From Actinomycetaceae bacterium (lineage in GTDB: Bacteria > Actinomycetota > Actinomycetes > Actinomycetales > Actinomycetaceae): a stretch of 64,000 nucleotides of DNA. The stretch lies in assembly GCA_028724265.1 (NCBI GenBank), contig JAQYDG010000004.1, positions 1 through 64,000 of the forward strand, read 5' to 3'. Shown piece after piece: positions 1 through 8,237 of this stretch. The first letter of the stretch is position 1. Each line of letters starts with the position of its first letter. The translations under genes were made by a program, and so were the position numbers. Under the pieces are notes generated by a model. That model was given only the letters and a program-made list of their open reading frames with translations, made no database searches and was not told where the DNA came from.

Positions 1-88
1 CCCCACAAAAAAACCCCGCCCCCCCCCATAAAAATAAAAATTTAAACGGGGGGGGGTGTGCGCCCACATTTGGCCCCCCCCCCCCCAC
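1..88. other. low-complexity homopolymer sequence at window edge
   Basis: Long runs of C (up to about 14) and G, with an A/T-rich patch between them, unlike anything else in the window. No reading frame, repeat unit or hairpin makes biological sense of it. It looks like poor read-end sequence at a contig edge rather than real DNA, but this cannot be proved from the sequence alone. Bases 89-197 between this patch and the first gene look ordinary but carry no recognisable feature. Confidence 0.7.
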
Positions 89-197
89 CGCCAGACCACC
101 GCGGGACGGTTAGTCGCTTCAGGCTAGTCTGTTCGTATTTATCGGACGGTAGACGCTCTTTTGTGAGACGTCTCTACGCTCGATGTGAGATCTGCTG

Positions 198-1850
198 TTA
201 GATCTGCTCGGGAACCATCTGGATGCAGCCGCATGGGCATTCCTGATAGCACACGCCGCAGCCCTTGCAGTAGTCATAGTTGAACTCGTACGTACCTGGC
301 TCAATCTTGATCACAGCATTATCGGGGCACACAGCGAAGCAGTTATCGCAGCCGAAGCAGTTGCCGCAGCTCATGCAGCGGCGAGCCTCAAACACTGCCG
401 AGTCCTCGTCCAGCCCACGCACGACTTCGTCAAAAGTATCGCGCCGGCGAGCTTCCTCGAGCTTGCCGCGAACCTGTAGCGGAGCATCAGAGTAGTACCA
501 CGTGGTCAGGCGGCTGACGGCTGCATCGGGATGCTTCGGCTCTGGCCGATACTCACTACCACGCAAGTACGCATCGATGTTCCTCGCGGCCTTCTTGCCG
601 TGGCCGATGGCTACCGTGACGTTCTTATCCGGAGTTGGCACCATGTCGCCACCAGCGAAGAGACCCTTATGGCCGGTCATCATCGAGGTATCAACCTTGA
701 CGACGCCCTTCTCAATCTCGATGCCGTCCACACCGTTGAGCAGACCGAGATCCGATACCTGGCCAACTGCCATCACCACATCGTCTGCTGCTAAGGTCTC
801 ATACTCACCTGTCGGCTGCGGATAGCCATTCTCGTCGAGTTCCATCTTTTCGATCTGAATCTCAGATTCGCCGATCGAATCAATGGTGGAGAGCCACTTG
901 ACCTTGATGCCCTCTTCTGTCGCTTCCTCGTATTCCGACTGATGCGCAGGCATCTGCTGCTGGGTACGACGGTACACGATCACGGGATCATGAGCGCCCA
1001 GGCGCTGGGCGGTACGCGCAGCATCAATAGCCGTGTTACCACCGCCATACACCACAACGCGCCGACCGAGCAGTGGCTTTTCGACGCTTTCGTTCTGCTT
1101 ATCTTCTTGCACCTCGTGCAGCATCTGGACAGCATCGACCACATGGGACGCTGTTGCAGCTGGGATATCCAAGTGCTTGCCCACCTGTGCACCCACAGCA
1201 ATAAACACGGCGTCGTACTTATCCAGTTCGGCGTTGAGATCTTCAACCGTCGTGTTCGGCTTCATCGTCACGCCCATATCCTCAATACGCTTAATCTCAG
1301 CATCGAGGATATTACGAGGCAAACGATACGACGGAATGCCATAACGCATCATGCCACCGAGCTCTTCGCCAGAATCGACGACGGTAACCGTATGCCCCAG
1401 GCGTGCCAGGTGGTACGCAGCAGACAGGCCGGATGGGCCGCCGCCCACGACCAGAACGGTCTTGCCAGAAGCAGGATTGACCGGATCGACCTTCCAGCCC
1501 TTCTCCAGAGCCTGATCGCCAATGAAGCGTTCAATAGAGTTGATGCCGACGGCTTCGTCAATCTTCGCGCGGTTACATTCAACCTCACAGTCGTGGTAGC
1601 ACACACGACCCATGGTGGCTGGGAACGGGTTGTTGACCATCATTTCGCGCCAGGCGCCTTCATAGTCATGTTCTTCAGCCAGCGAAAGCCATTCCTGAAT
1701 GTTCTCGCCCGCCGGGCACGCCTTGTTGCACGGAGGCAGCATATGCATGTATACGGGGCGCTCAGTACGCCACGAACCCGTCAAGTCCTGCAAAGAAGAA
1801 CCTACTGGCAGGGTAATGGCAAATGGCATGCTTTCTGCAATATCAGTCAT
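198..1850 (-). CDS. GltD-like FAD/NAD(P) oxidoreductase fused to a ferredoxin-type domain (por operon)
   Basis: 550 aa. The N-terminus carries the cysteine pattern of GltD/DPYD-type Fe-S domains (Cys41, Cys45, Cys84, Cys88, Cys92). An FAD-binding GGGPSG motif follows at about 136-141, then a second dinucleotide site (GGGNTAIDAAR) near 270. The last ~60 residues hold two cysteine clusters (CMSCGNCFGCDNC... and CKGCGVCYQECPCG) that should bind [4Fe-4S] centres. It starts 3 bases after the porB stop and is the last gene of porG-porA-porB, with no separate porD, so it probably replaces the ferredoxin-like delta subunit and links pyruvate oxidation to NAD(P) or ferredoxin. The electron partner is inferred. 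Start ATG 1850 with an AAGGGAAG ribosome site at the end of porB. Confidence 0.85.
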   Translation of the reverse strand: MTDIAESMPFAITLPVGSSLQDLTGSWRTERPVYMHMLPPCNKACPAGENIQEWLSLAEEHDYEGAWREMMVNNPFPATMGRVCYHDCEVECNRAKIDEAVGINSIERFIGDQALEKGWKVDPVNPASGKTVLVVGGGPSGLSAAYHLARLGHTVTVVDSGEELGGMMRYGIPSYRLPRNILDAEIKRIEDMGVTMKPNTTVEDLNAELDKYDAVFIAVGAQVGKHLDIPAATASHVVDAVQMLHEVQEDKQNESVEKPLLGRRVVVYGGGNTAIDAARTAQRLGAHDPVIVYRRTQQQMPAHQSEYEEATEEGIKVKWLSTIDSIGESEIQIEKMELDENGYPQPTGEYETLAADDVVMAVGQVSDLGLLNGVDGIEIEKGVVKVDTSMMTGHKGLFAGGDMVPTPDKNVTVAIGHGKKAARNIDAYLRGSEYRPEPKHPDAAVSRLTTWYYSDAPLQVRGKLEEARRRDTFDEVVRGLDEDSAVFEARRCMSCGNCFGCDNCFAVCPDNAVIKIEPGTYEFNYDYCKGCGVCYQECPCGCIQMVPEQI

Positions 1851-1853
1851 TCT

Positions 1854-2936
1854 TTACTTCCCTTTCGGAACGAAATCAACGGTGTTCTCGTCTACAAGAT
1901 CGAAGCGGCGAATATTGTAATCAGCCAAAGCCTGCATCCGCTTAATGACCTCGGGATCGCCGTTCTTCTTGAACAGGTGCGCAAAGCGCTTCTGCGGCTT
2001 CAGGTACTCCTCAACCGGCATCTTTTCACGAATCTTCGTGACGGAAGTAATTTCACCGTACTCGCCTTCGTACACAGGGAACAGACCCGTTTGTGTTGCC
2101 ATGCGAGCGATCTTGACGGTGAGCTTCGAGTCGTGACCCCATCCCAGTGGGCACGGGACGAGCACATGAATATAGCGTGCGCCATGAATGCTCATCGCCT
2201 TCTTGACCTTCGCCTCCAAATCCCTCAGGTCGGAGACGCTGGCGGTGGCAACATAAGGAATTTCATGTGCCAGCGCAATGAGTGGCATATCCTTGCCCTT
2301 GCCCCAATCGTTGCCAGGCTGCGGACCAACAGGCTGAGTTGTGGCAGTACGTGCCGCTGGCGGTGTTGCACCCGAGCGCTGCACACCTGTGTTCATATAC
2401 GCCTGGTTGTCGTAGCAGATGTAGAGCACATCGTCATTGCGCTCCATCATGCCAGAAAGCGTCAGCAGACCGATATCGACGGTACCGCCGTCACCACCCT
2501 GCGCAATCACGCGAGTGTGTGTATTACCCTTGGCCTTATATGCAGCCTGCACGCCGGAGGCAACAGCCGCAGCGTTGCCAAACAACGAGTGCATCCACGG
2601 CACTGTCCACGATGTTTCGGGGTACGGCGAGGAGAACACTTCCAGGCAGCCCGTCGCGTTGATCGCAACAACATCGCCGTCGGCGGCATCCATCGCGGCA
2701 TCCAAAGCCATACGAGCACCCAGAGCTTCACCACAGCCCTGGCAGGCACGGTGACCAGATGTCAGTGAATTCTGCCGTTCAATTGACGACTGCACAGAAC
2801 GGTCATCCTCGTCAACCAGACGGTTGCCAGCAGCCCACGAGCCTACCTGGTAAAAACGGATTTTATCGCGTACTGCGAGGTCAGTCTGAGGGAATGCTCC
2901 GGGTTTCGCTTCGCGTTCCACATCAATTTCACGCAT
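1854..2936 (-). CDS. porB: pyruvate:acceptor oxidoreductase beta subunit (ThDP-binding)
   Basis: 360 aa. ThDP-binding subunit of a 2-oxoacid:acceptor oxidoreductase; cleaves pyruvate with CoA to acetyl-CoA and CO2. The CQGCGE motif near residues 65-70 fits Fe-S ligands. The ThDP/Mg motif GGDGG lies at 147-151, and NQAYMNTGVQRSG near 177-189 is typical of pyruvate-specific PorB rather than 2-oxoglutarate enzymes. Its start overlaps the end of porA by 8 bases, indicating translational coupling, and the flavoprotein gene follows 3 bases after its stop. The enzyme family is oxygen-sensitive and cytoplasmic. Pyruvate specificity is inferred from motifs. Confidence 0.9.
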   Translation of the reverse strand: MREIDVEREAKPGAFPQTDLAVRDKIRFYQVGSWAAGNRLVDEDDRSVQSSIERQNSLTSGHRACQGCGEALGARMALDAAMDAADGDVVAINATGCLEVFSSPYPETSWTVPWMHSLFGNAAAVASGVQAAYKAKGNTHTRVIAQGGDGGTVDIGLLTLSGMMERNDDVLYICYDNQAYMNTGVQRSGATPPAARTATTQPVGPQPGNDWGKGKDMPLIALAHEIPYVATASVSDLRDLEAKVKKAMSIHGARYIHVLVPCPLGWGHDSKLTVKIARMATQTGLFPVYEGEYGEITSVTKIREKMPVEEYLKPQKRFAHLFKKNGDPEVIKRMQALADYNIRRFDLVDENTVDFVPKGK

Positions 2937-4191
2937 GTGAGCCCTCCTTCATGCTCAGCGTCATCGCATCAGCTGCAACATGAGCAGCCATCGAACCTGA
3001 ACGACGCTCGTTCGCCTCACGTTCAAGTTCACGATCTACAAGTTCCTTATTGAGATCCAAGAAGGTCAGATCCTCGGCTTTGCCGTCTTTGACGTCCTCG
3101 TAATAGGCATCCAACGATGCTTCAGTAATAGGACGGCCACCCAGCCCAGCAATCAGCGTCAGGATCTTAATATCCGTCTTCCGCAGCGCACGCTCGATGT
3201 AGAACGTCACCACTCCGCCGTTACCGTAGGAAAGTGTCTTCTCGAGGACGACGACGGTCTTTGCGCCCTTCAATGCGTCGTACACGGCCTCATATGGGAA
3301 TGGGCGGAATGCGGTCAGGGATACAACACCCACCTTCTCGCCACGCGCACGAAGGCCATCCACAGCATCCGATACCGTCCCAGTCACAGAACCCATGCAC
3401 AGAATGATCGTCTGCGCGTCCTCGGTGCGATACGTGTGGAGGAAGCCACCGGAATCACGGCCGAAAATCTCCTTGAATTCCTGCTGCACCTGAGGAATCA
3501 GCTTCTGAGCCTCCACCGTCTGCATATGCTGCAGGTATTTCACTTCGAGGAACGCCTCCGGACCCACCATAGATCCGATTGACTCCGGCTGTGTGGGATC
3601 CAGAACCTGACGCGGCTCGAACGGAGGTAGGAATCGAGCGATCTGCTCCTCCTCGGGCACATCCACCTGCTCCACAGCGTGCGTCAGAATATATCCATCC
3701 ATGCACACCATCACGGGCATCGAAAGCTCTTCGGCAATCCTAAATGCCTGGACGTGAAGATCCGCAGCTTCCTGGTTGTCGCGTGCATACAGCTGCAGCC
3801 AGCCGGAATCACGCTGGCTCATGGTATCGGACTGATCGTTCCAGATGTTGATAGGAGCACCGATAGCGCGGTTCGCAACCGTCATGACAATCGGCAGTTG
3901 AAGACCGGACGCGTTGTACACAGCCTCGACCATGAACAACAGACCCTGCGAAGCAGTTGCCGTATACGTACGGGCGCCACCGGCAGATGCACCGATGCAC
4001 GCACTCATTGCGCCGAACTCGGACTCCACATTCACATATTCACAGTTTTGCAGTTCGCCAGCCTTGACCATCCGCGAAATCTCTTCCACGATATGCGTCT
4101 GTGGAGAAATTGGATACGCGGACACGACCTGCGGATGACAACGCGCAACGGTGTGCGCAATAGCCTTTGAGCCCTCAATTTGCTCAAGCAT
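2929..4191 (-). CDS. porA: pyruvate:acceptor oxidoreductase alpha subunit
   Basis: 420 aa. Alpha subunit with the pyrimidine-binding half of the ThDP site. YPISPQTHIVEEI at about residues 26-38 and ESEFGAMSACIGAS near 56-69 are hallmark PorA segments. The second domain (about 260-360) is the transketolase C-terminal-like region. It overlaps porG by 8 bases upstream and porB by 8 downstream, so the four genes form one tightly coupled unit transcribed toward low coordinates. It works in the cytoplasm with PorB and PorG. No truncation or missing segment seen. Confidence 0.9.
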   Translation of the reverse strand: MLEQIEGSKAIAHTVARCHPQVVSAYPISPQTHIVEEISRMVKAGELQNCEYVNVESEFGAMSACIGASAGGARTYTATASQGLLFMVEAVYNASGLQLPIVMTVANRAIGAPINIWNDQSDTMSQRDSGWLQLYARDNQEAADLHVQAFRIAEELSMPVMVCMDGYILTHAVEQVDVPEEEQIARFLPPFEPRQVLDPTQPESIGSMVGPEAFLEVKYLQHMQTVEAQKLIPQVQQEFKEIFGRDSGGFLHTYRTEDAQTIILCMGSVTGTVSDAVDGLRARGEKVGVVSLTAFRPFPYEAVYDALKGAKTVVVLEKTLSYGNGGVVTFYIERALRKTDIKILTLIAGLGGRPITEASLDAYYEDVKDGKAEDLTFLDLNKELVDRELEREANERRSGSMAAHVAADAMTLSMKEGSHA

Positions 4192-4768
4192 TCGCCGACT
4201 CCCCCTTCTTGAGTTCGATCACATAGTCATAAGCAACCTGCGCTGCTTCAACGTTCATCTCGCCAACCTTGCCCGGGAAACGCTTGCGGATAGCGTCGGA
4301 AACCGACTCCAACTTGTACAGGTGTGCGAGTGCTGCGGATGCGCCCAACAACACAGCGTTTGGAATAGGTTTACCCGTATGCTCGCGGGCAATGTCCGTT
4401 GCCGGCACGGTGATGACGTGCCCTTCTGGCAGCTTCCGCGCAATCTCCGACAGGCCGGCGTCCTCAACATTCTTCTCGGTGTTGACGATCACGTAGGCCT
4501 CGTCAGTGAGACCAGCAAAAACATCGACGACAGCAATCACGGTTGGATCCTGCACGATCAACAAATCTGGGTTCAATACAGGTTCCCGAGTACGAATAAC
4601 ATCGTCACGAATGCGGCAGAACGACACCACTGGCGCGCCTGTGCGCTCAGAGCCGAACGACGGGAACGACTGTGCATGCCGACCTTCTGCGAAGGCTGCA
4701 TACGCCAACATATCTGCAGCAGTCACCACGCCCTGACCGCCGCGACCATGGATTCTAATTTCGACCAT
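4184..4768 (-). CDS. porG: pyruvate:acceptor oxidoreductase gamma subunit
   Basis: 194 aa. Single catalytic gamma-domain protein with GRGGQGVVTAADMLA at residues 8-22 and FPSFGSERTGAPV near 40-52, both diagnostic for PorG/KorC. It is the first gene of the por operon. The ribosome site is weak (ATTGAG upstream of ATG 4768). The leader holds a small palindrome (4785-4796) similar to one upstream of the VIT transporter. The 140-base gap to the next gene should carry the operon promoter; a CATAAT-like -10 can be seen around 4838 on the minus strand but no convincing -35. Confidence 0.88.
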   Translation of the reverse strand: MVEIRIHGRGGQGVVTAADMLAYAAFAEGRHAQSFPSFGSERTGAPVVSFCRIRDDVIRTREPVLNPDLLIVQDPTVIAVVDVFAGLTDEAYVIVNTEKNVEDAGLSEIARKLPEGHVITVPATDIAREHTGKPIPNAVLLGASAALAHLYKLESVSDAIRKRFPGKVGEMNVEAAQVAYDYVIELKKGESANA

Positions 4769-4784
4769 GGCTCAATTCTATTTG

Positions 4785-4796
4785 GGATATTTATCC
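4785..4796. promoter_or_regulatory. palindrome GGATAAATATCC in the por leader
   Basis: Inverted repeat GGATA-N2-TATCC lying 17 bases upstream of the porG start. It is written here as on the minus strand, GGATAAATATCC. The same layout with two substitutions, GGACAAATGTCC, lies upstream of the VIT transporter at 9184-9195. A role as a regulator site is inference. Confidence 0.35.
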
Positions 4797-4908
4797 TCAA
4801 TAAGGCTGCCACAATCCTTTTGATAAGCACAGCGAATTATGCAACGCGATCGTTTCGCAATAAATCGACTTTTCTAGGACTTAAGTCTCAGAAACATCCA
4901 ATCTCTGT

Positions 4909-5754
4909 TCACATATGTGACAATGCGGACGCATATGCGAGCAACACGGAGCTCATCGCGGCGTTGAGTGACTCTGCACGGCCAATGAGTGGAACGGAGA
5001 CGACCGCATCAATATTCCCTAAATCGTGTCCGAGAAACCCATGTGCTTCGTTGCCCACGATCCACACCGTCGGCCGACGAAGGTCAAAACTGCCGTGTGC
5101 GGGCTCACAACGCTTCGCATTCAATGACGATGTGACCAGATCCGTCAGCGACACATTCCCGTGAGCATCAGCAGCGAACACCTGGTAGCGATGACGATGT
5201 GCAGCTTCGACGAGCGAATCAACATCAACCTGTGCAGCGATGGGCAGATGAAAAAGCGAACCTGCACTAGAACGCACCACCTTCGGGGAGAGATAGTCCA
5301 CGCTTCCCTGCCCCACGATCACGCCCGTGCCGCCAGCCGCGTCGGTGGAACGGATCAACGTACCAAGATTCCCAGGATCCTGCATCTGTGCCGCTGCCAT
5401 CACAAAGCCCGTTCCCATCAACACGTCCTCAAGGCGTGAGCGTTCAGGCATGTGCGCAACGATGAACAGTCCTTGGCTGGCGCTGCTCATCGCATGAGCA
5501 TCCTGCGCTCCCACTGGATGCGCCCACACCTGTGCGGCACGCGCAAGCTCCGCGATATCTGGGTGTGCCTTCAGCACGTCGTCCTGATAGAAAAAGTCGC
5601 GGACAAGGTCTGGCTGCCAGCGCAGTATTTCCCGAACTCCAGCAGGCCCCTCAACGAGGAACTGCTGATATTTGTCCCGCACACGGCGATCCGTCAATCG
5701 GGAAGCCCTCTGTAATCCTGATCGTGACGCCGGTTTTACTTTGAGCTGTTCCAC
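4909..5754 (-). CDS. SpoU/TrmH-family rRNA methyltransferase (TsnR-like)
   Basis: 281 aa. SPOUT methyltransferase that 2'-O-methylates ribose in RNA using SAM. The three SpoU motifs are present: DPGNLGTLIRSTDAAG at 126-141, WIVGNEAHGF at 231-240, and SVPLIGRAESLNAA at 253-266. The N-terminal ~100 residues look like the RNA-binding substrate domain. It follows infC-rpmI-rplT, the position of tsnR in Mycobacterium tuberculosis, so a 23S rRNA target is likely but unproven. The start is GTG 5754 with AGGAGA about 8 bases upstream. The rplT terminator lies immediately before this ribosome site, so expression probably depends on readthrough. Confidence 0.85.
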   Translation of the reverse strand: MEQLKVKPASRSGLQRASRLTDRRVRDKYQQFLVEGPAGVREILRWQPDLVRDFFYQDDVLKAHPDIAELARAAQVWAHPVGAQDAHAMSSASQGLFIVAHMPERSRLEDVLMGTGFVMAAAQMQDPGNLGTLIRSTDAAGGTGVIVGQGSVDYLSPKVVRSSAGSLFHLPIAAQVDVDSLVEAAHRHRYQVFAADAHGNVSLTDLVTSSLNAKRCEPAHGSFDLRRPTVWIVGNEAHGFLGHDLGNIDAVVSVPLIGRAESLNAAMSSVLLAYASALSHM

Positions 5755-5780
5755 GGTGTAGGTCTCCTTCCTCGACTATA

Positions 5781-5814
5781 AAAAACGGGGCAGAACCGTT
5801 TGGTTCCTGCCCCG
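5781..5814 (-). terminator. intrinsic terminator after rplT
   Basis: On the minus strand, CGGGGCAGGAACC pairs with GGTTCTGCCCCG (one bulged base) around a short AAAC loop and is followed by TTTTTTA. It ends the infC-rpmI-rplT transcript directly upstream of the ribosome site of the SpoU methyltransferase gene, so it may act as a partial terminator. Confidence 0.9.
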
Positions 5815-5901
5815 TCACTCACTCTCACCGATCAGCCGTTGACCAACACCCGCTCGCCGACAAGCGACACGTATGCGGGCGCACACGGTAGACGGCGAAC
5901 G

Positions 5902-6282
5902 TCATGCACGTGGAGCGTTCACATCCTCCGGCAACGCATTCTTTGCCACGGTGACGATAGCTGCAAATGCCTCAGGATCGTTAACAGCCATTTCAGCAAG
6001 CTGACGCCGGTCGATCGCAACACCTGCACGGGAAATACCCTGCATGAAGCGGTTATACGTCATTCCATGTGCGCGAGCAGCTGCATTAATACGCGTAATC
6101 CACAAACGGCGGAATTCGTTCTTACGCACCTTACGGTCGCGATACGAATACACGAATGAGTGCGTAACCTGTTCCTTGGCCTTCCGGTAGGAACGAGAAC
6201 GGGTACCGCGGTATCCTGCTGCCCTCTCCAGTGTCGTGCGACGCTTCTTATGCGCATTCACAGCACGCTTGACACGAGCCAT
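5902..6282 (-). CDS. rplT: 50S ribosomal protein L20
   Basis: 126 aa, normal length. The start [15 protein letters not shown] and the segment [19 protein letters not shown] are classic L20. It binds 23S rRNA early in 50S assembly. It lies 17 bases after rpmI in the conserved infC-rpmI-rplT operon and is followed by a strong terminator. In many bacteria L20 represses this operon through its leader; no L20-binding leader was recognised here. The ribosome site GGAGGAG precedes ATG 6282. Confidence 0.97.
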   Translation of the reverse strand: MARVKRAVNAHKKRRTTLERAAGYRGTRSRSYRKAKEQVTHSFVYSYRDRKVRKNEFRRLWITRINAAARAHGMTYNRFMQGISRAGVAIDRRQLAEMAVNDPEAFAAIVTVAKNALPEDVNAPRA

Positions 6283-6299
6283 AGTGTTCTCCTCCTACC

Positions 6300-6494
6300 T
6301 CAGCGGCCCAACAGAGCCCGAACTTCCTTCATATTTGCTTTCCTGAACACCTGATCCTTCGAAAGCCTCCGCGTGACACGTGACGACTTGTGTTCAAGGA
6401 GGTGACGCTTACCGACACGCTCATGCATCACCTTTCCGGATCCAGTGACTCGGAAACGCTTCTTCGCACCGGAGTGCGTTTTCATCTTTGGCAT
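6300..6494 (-). CDS. rpmI: 50S ribosomal protein L35
   Basis: 64 aa. Begins [21 protein letters not shown], the standard L35 signature, and ends with the expected basic helix. It is the middle gene of infC-rpmI-rplT. ATG 6494 follows AGAAAGGGCGA. Nothing unusual. Confidence 0.96.
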   Translation of the reverse strand: MPKMKTHSGAKKRFRVTGSGKVMHERVGKRHLLEHKSSRVTRRLSKDQVFRKANMKEVRALLGR

Positions 6495-6589
6495 ATTCGC
6501 CCTTTCTTCTTGCCGTGATCACCACAGCATCCTCATGAAGAGTCTGCATTGGTCAGTGCCACACATAGGTAGCCCTGAGAAGAATTGCA

Positions 6590-7225
6590 TCAATTCAAAC
6601 TGGAGGCTGCCTCGTCAGTCTGCTCAGGCGAGGTTTGACCAGCCTGTGCTGCAGCTGCTTCTTGTGCAGCGCGTGCTTCCTTCCGGCGGCGCTGGTCAGA
6701 CTTCGTCACCGTCTTCTTGCGAGTCGGTGCAAGTACGAGAGACATATTCCTGCCTTCAACACGCGGCTTCTGCTCAACAGTTGAATAGTCGGAAAGCTCT
6801 TGAGCCAGGTCATTGAGCAGCTTCATCCCAAGTTCTGGGCGCGACTGCTCCCTGCCGCGAAAACGGAGATCGAACTTCACCTTATCGCCAACACTCAGGA
6901 ACTTTTGCGCCTGAGCCTTTTTCGTGTTGTAGTCGTTCGCATCGATCTTCATACCTAAGCGGATCGACTTAATCACAGTGTTGGATTGGTGACGCCGTGC
7001 TTCACGTTCCTTTTGTGCAGACTGGTACTTAAATTTCCCATAGTCCATCAACTTGGCCACCGGCGGATGCGCAGTAGGAGCCACCTCAACCAGATCGAGC
7101 CCAGCTTCCTGAGCTAATCGAAGTGCATCCTTGACCTGTACAACACCCACCTGCTCACCTGCAGGGCCAACAAGGCGAACCTTGTCCACATGGATGTGCT
7201 CATTAATGCGCAGCTCTTGTTTGAT
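6590..7225 (-). CDS. infC: translation initiation factor IF-3, ATC start codon
   Basis: 211 aa from the proposed start. Binds the 30S subunit and monitors start-codon choice. Family motifs include LVEVAPTAHPPVAKLMDYGKF, RLGMKIDANDY and FRGREQSRPELG, and the C-terminus has an Ala/Gln-rich tail. The first conventional start (GTG 7189) would cut the conserved N-terminal RINEHI segment. The open frame continues upstream to an ATC codon at 7225, preceded by GAGGAG with 5 bases spacing, giving ATC-AAA-CAA-GAG-CTG-CGC-ATT-AAT. Rare AUU/AUC starts are known in infC genes and allow autoregulation by IF-3. I therefore place the start at 7225; this is sequence plus family knowledge, not experiment. Confidence 0.88.
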   Translation of the reverse strand: MKQELRINEHIHVDKVRLVGPAGEQVGVVQVKDALRLAQEAGLDLVEVAPTAHPPVAKLMDYGKFKYQSAQKEREARRHQSNTVIKSIRLGMKIDANDYNTKKAQAQKFLSVGDKVKFDLRFRGREQSRPELGMKLLNDLAQELSDYSTVEQKPRVEGRNMSLVLAPTRKKTVTKSDQRRRKEARAAQEAAAAQAGQTSPEQTDEAASSLN

Positions 7226-7385
7226 AACAGCTCCTCATTTTCCTCAACGTGCACGCGCACGGAGCTATCGAGGCAGCATCGCAGCATCTGAAGCAATGAC
7301 GCTGCTGCACATACCCGGAACCATCTGGTGGCGCCAAGGTGGGATTTACTCCGCTTGCGTTTCGGCTTATGCCGACGACGGATAA

Positions 7386-7391
7386 AGTATA
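7386..7391 (-). promoter_or_regulatory. probable infC operon promoter (-10 TATACT)
   Basis: TATACT on the minus strand about 160 bases upstream of the infC start, with no good -35 (a weak TGAGTT-like hexamer 17 bases before it). The resulting leader of roughly 150 bases is long enough for control of the infC operon, but no known leader structure was recognised. Confidence 0.45.
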
Positions 7392-7485
7392 ACCGATTTT
7401 CTAACGGAACTCATCTCGGTGTCACGTGGCATGAATAACAGCACCCGGCACACAATTTGGCACTCCTCAGGCAACCAGGTACATC

Positions 7486-8235
7486 TCACATAACAACAGG
7501 AACCAGTTGAACGAAATCCCCAAAACCGTGCGAGGAAAGAACGCGAGAAAGCTCCGTCAGAAGTTGAGACGTCCGATCCCTTCCGAAACCACGTTCAACA
7601 CCCACGAAGATACGTGTGAGCCCATCGTCATCCATGTGCATCCTGACGCGCGCGCCTGCTCCATCTGCTGTATCTGCGAGGAGAGTACGAATATCCGCCC
7701 GATCAATGAGGAGCGTTGCATCGTGATCGTCTGCGAGCGCACGAAGCAGTCCGGTTGGAATCACATAGCCGGAGGCATACGGCCGCTCAGGGACGTGTCC
7801 GCCGGCGAACGAATCTGCGATCGGCTCCGTGTTGACCATCTGCGATTCATGCAACGGCAATGGATCCACAATGAGCCCTTTGCCACGCTCGGCCGCGCTT
7901 CGAGCCAGGTCGCGAGCGGCAATCGGCATCGGGCGCAACTTGGAGTTGAAGTGCATCAGAGCATCTAAAGAGGAAAAAACGGGATAAGCGCTGTTACCTT
8001 TCCACGAGCCACTCAACGCAAGCTCAGGAATCTCAAGCGTCTCGTTTTCCTCAATATGGGTGAGATCACGGGGACGCGGATGAGCCTTGATTCCTGCGAG
8101 CACTCGCACATGCGCCAGCGCATGGACGACGCCCCGATACCTCTGGATCGGATCTTCGATAGCGAAGGCCGCGGCCAATTCGTCAGGAACGGCTCCGGTA
8201 TCTGAAGCAAAAGGGTTCGGGGTGAGTCTACGCAT
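7486..8235 (-). CDS. SseB N-terminal-domain protein
   Basis: 249 aa. An actinobacterial protein that fits the SseB N-terminal domain (PF07179-type), with conserved stretches such as YPVFSSLDALMHFN (near 85-98) and ARSAAERGKGLIVDPLP (near 110-126). The SseB name comes from enhanced serine sensitivity in E. coli; the biochemical role is unknown. ATG 8235 is preferred over a TTG two codons upstream because GGGAGG lies 8 bases before it. The gene follows the unknown protein at 8238-8999 by two bases, so the two are probably co-transcribed. Confidence 0.7.
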   Translation of the reverse strand: MRRLTPNPFASDTGAVPDELAAAFAIEDPIQRYRGVVHALAHVRVLAGIKAHPRPRDLTHIEENETLEIPELALSGSWKGNSAYPVFSSLDALMHFNSKLRPMPIAARDLARSAAERGKGLIVDPLPLHESQMVNTEPIADSFAGGHVPERPYASGYVIPTGLLRALADDHDATLLIDRADIRTLLADTADGAGARVRMHMDDDGLTRIFVGVERGFGRDRTSQLLTELSRVLSSHGFGDFVQLVPVVM

Positions 8236-8237
8236 GC

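Noticed and set aside
942-2768. 608-codon open frame on the plus strand
   Set aside because: Entirely antisense to porB and the flavoprotein gene; composition is that of a reversed coding strand (Arg/His/Leu-rich), with no domain or ribosome site.
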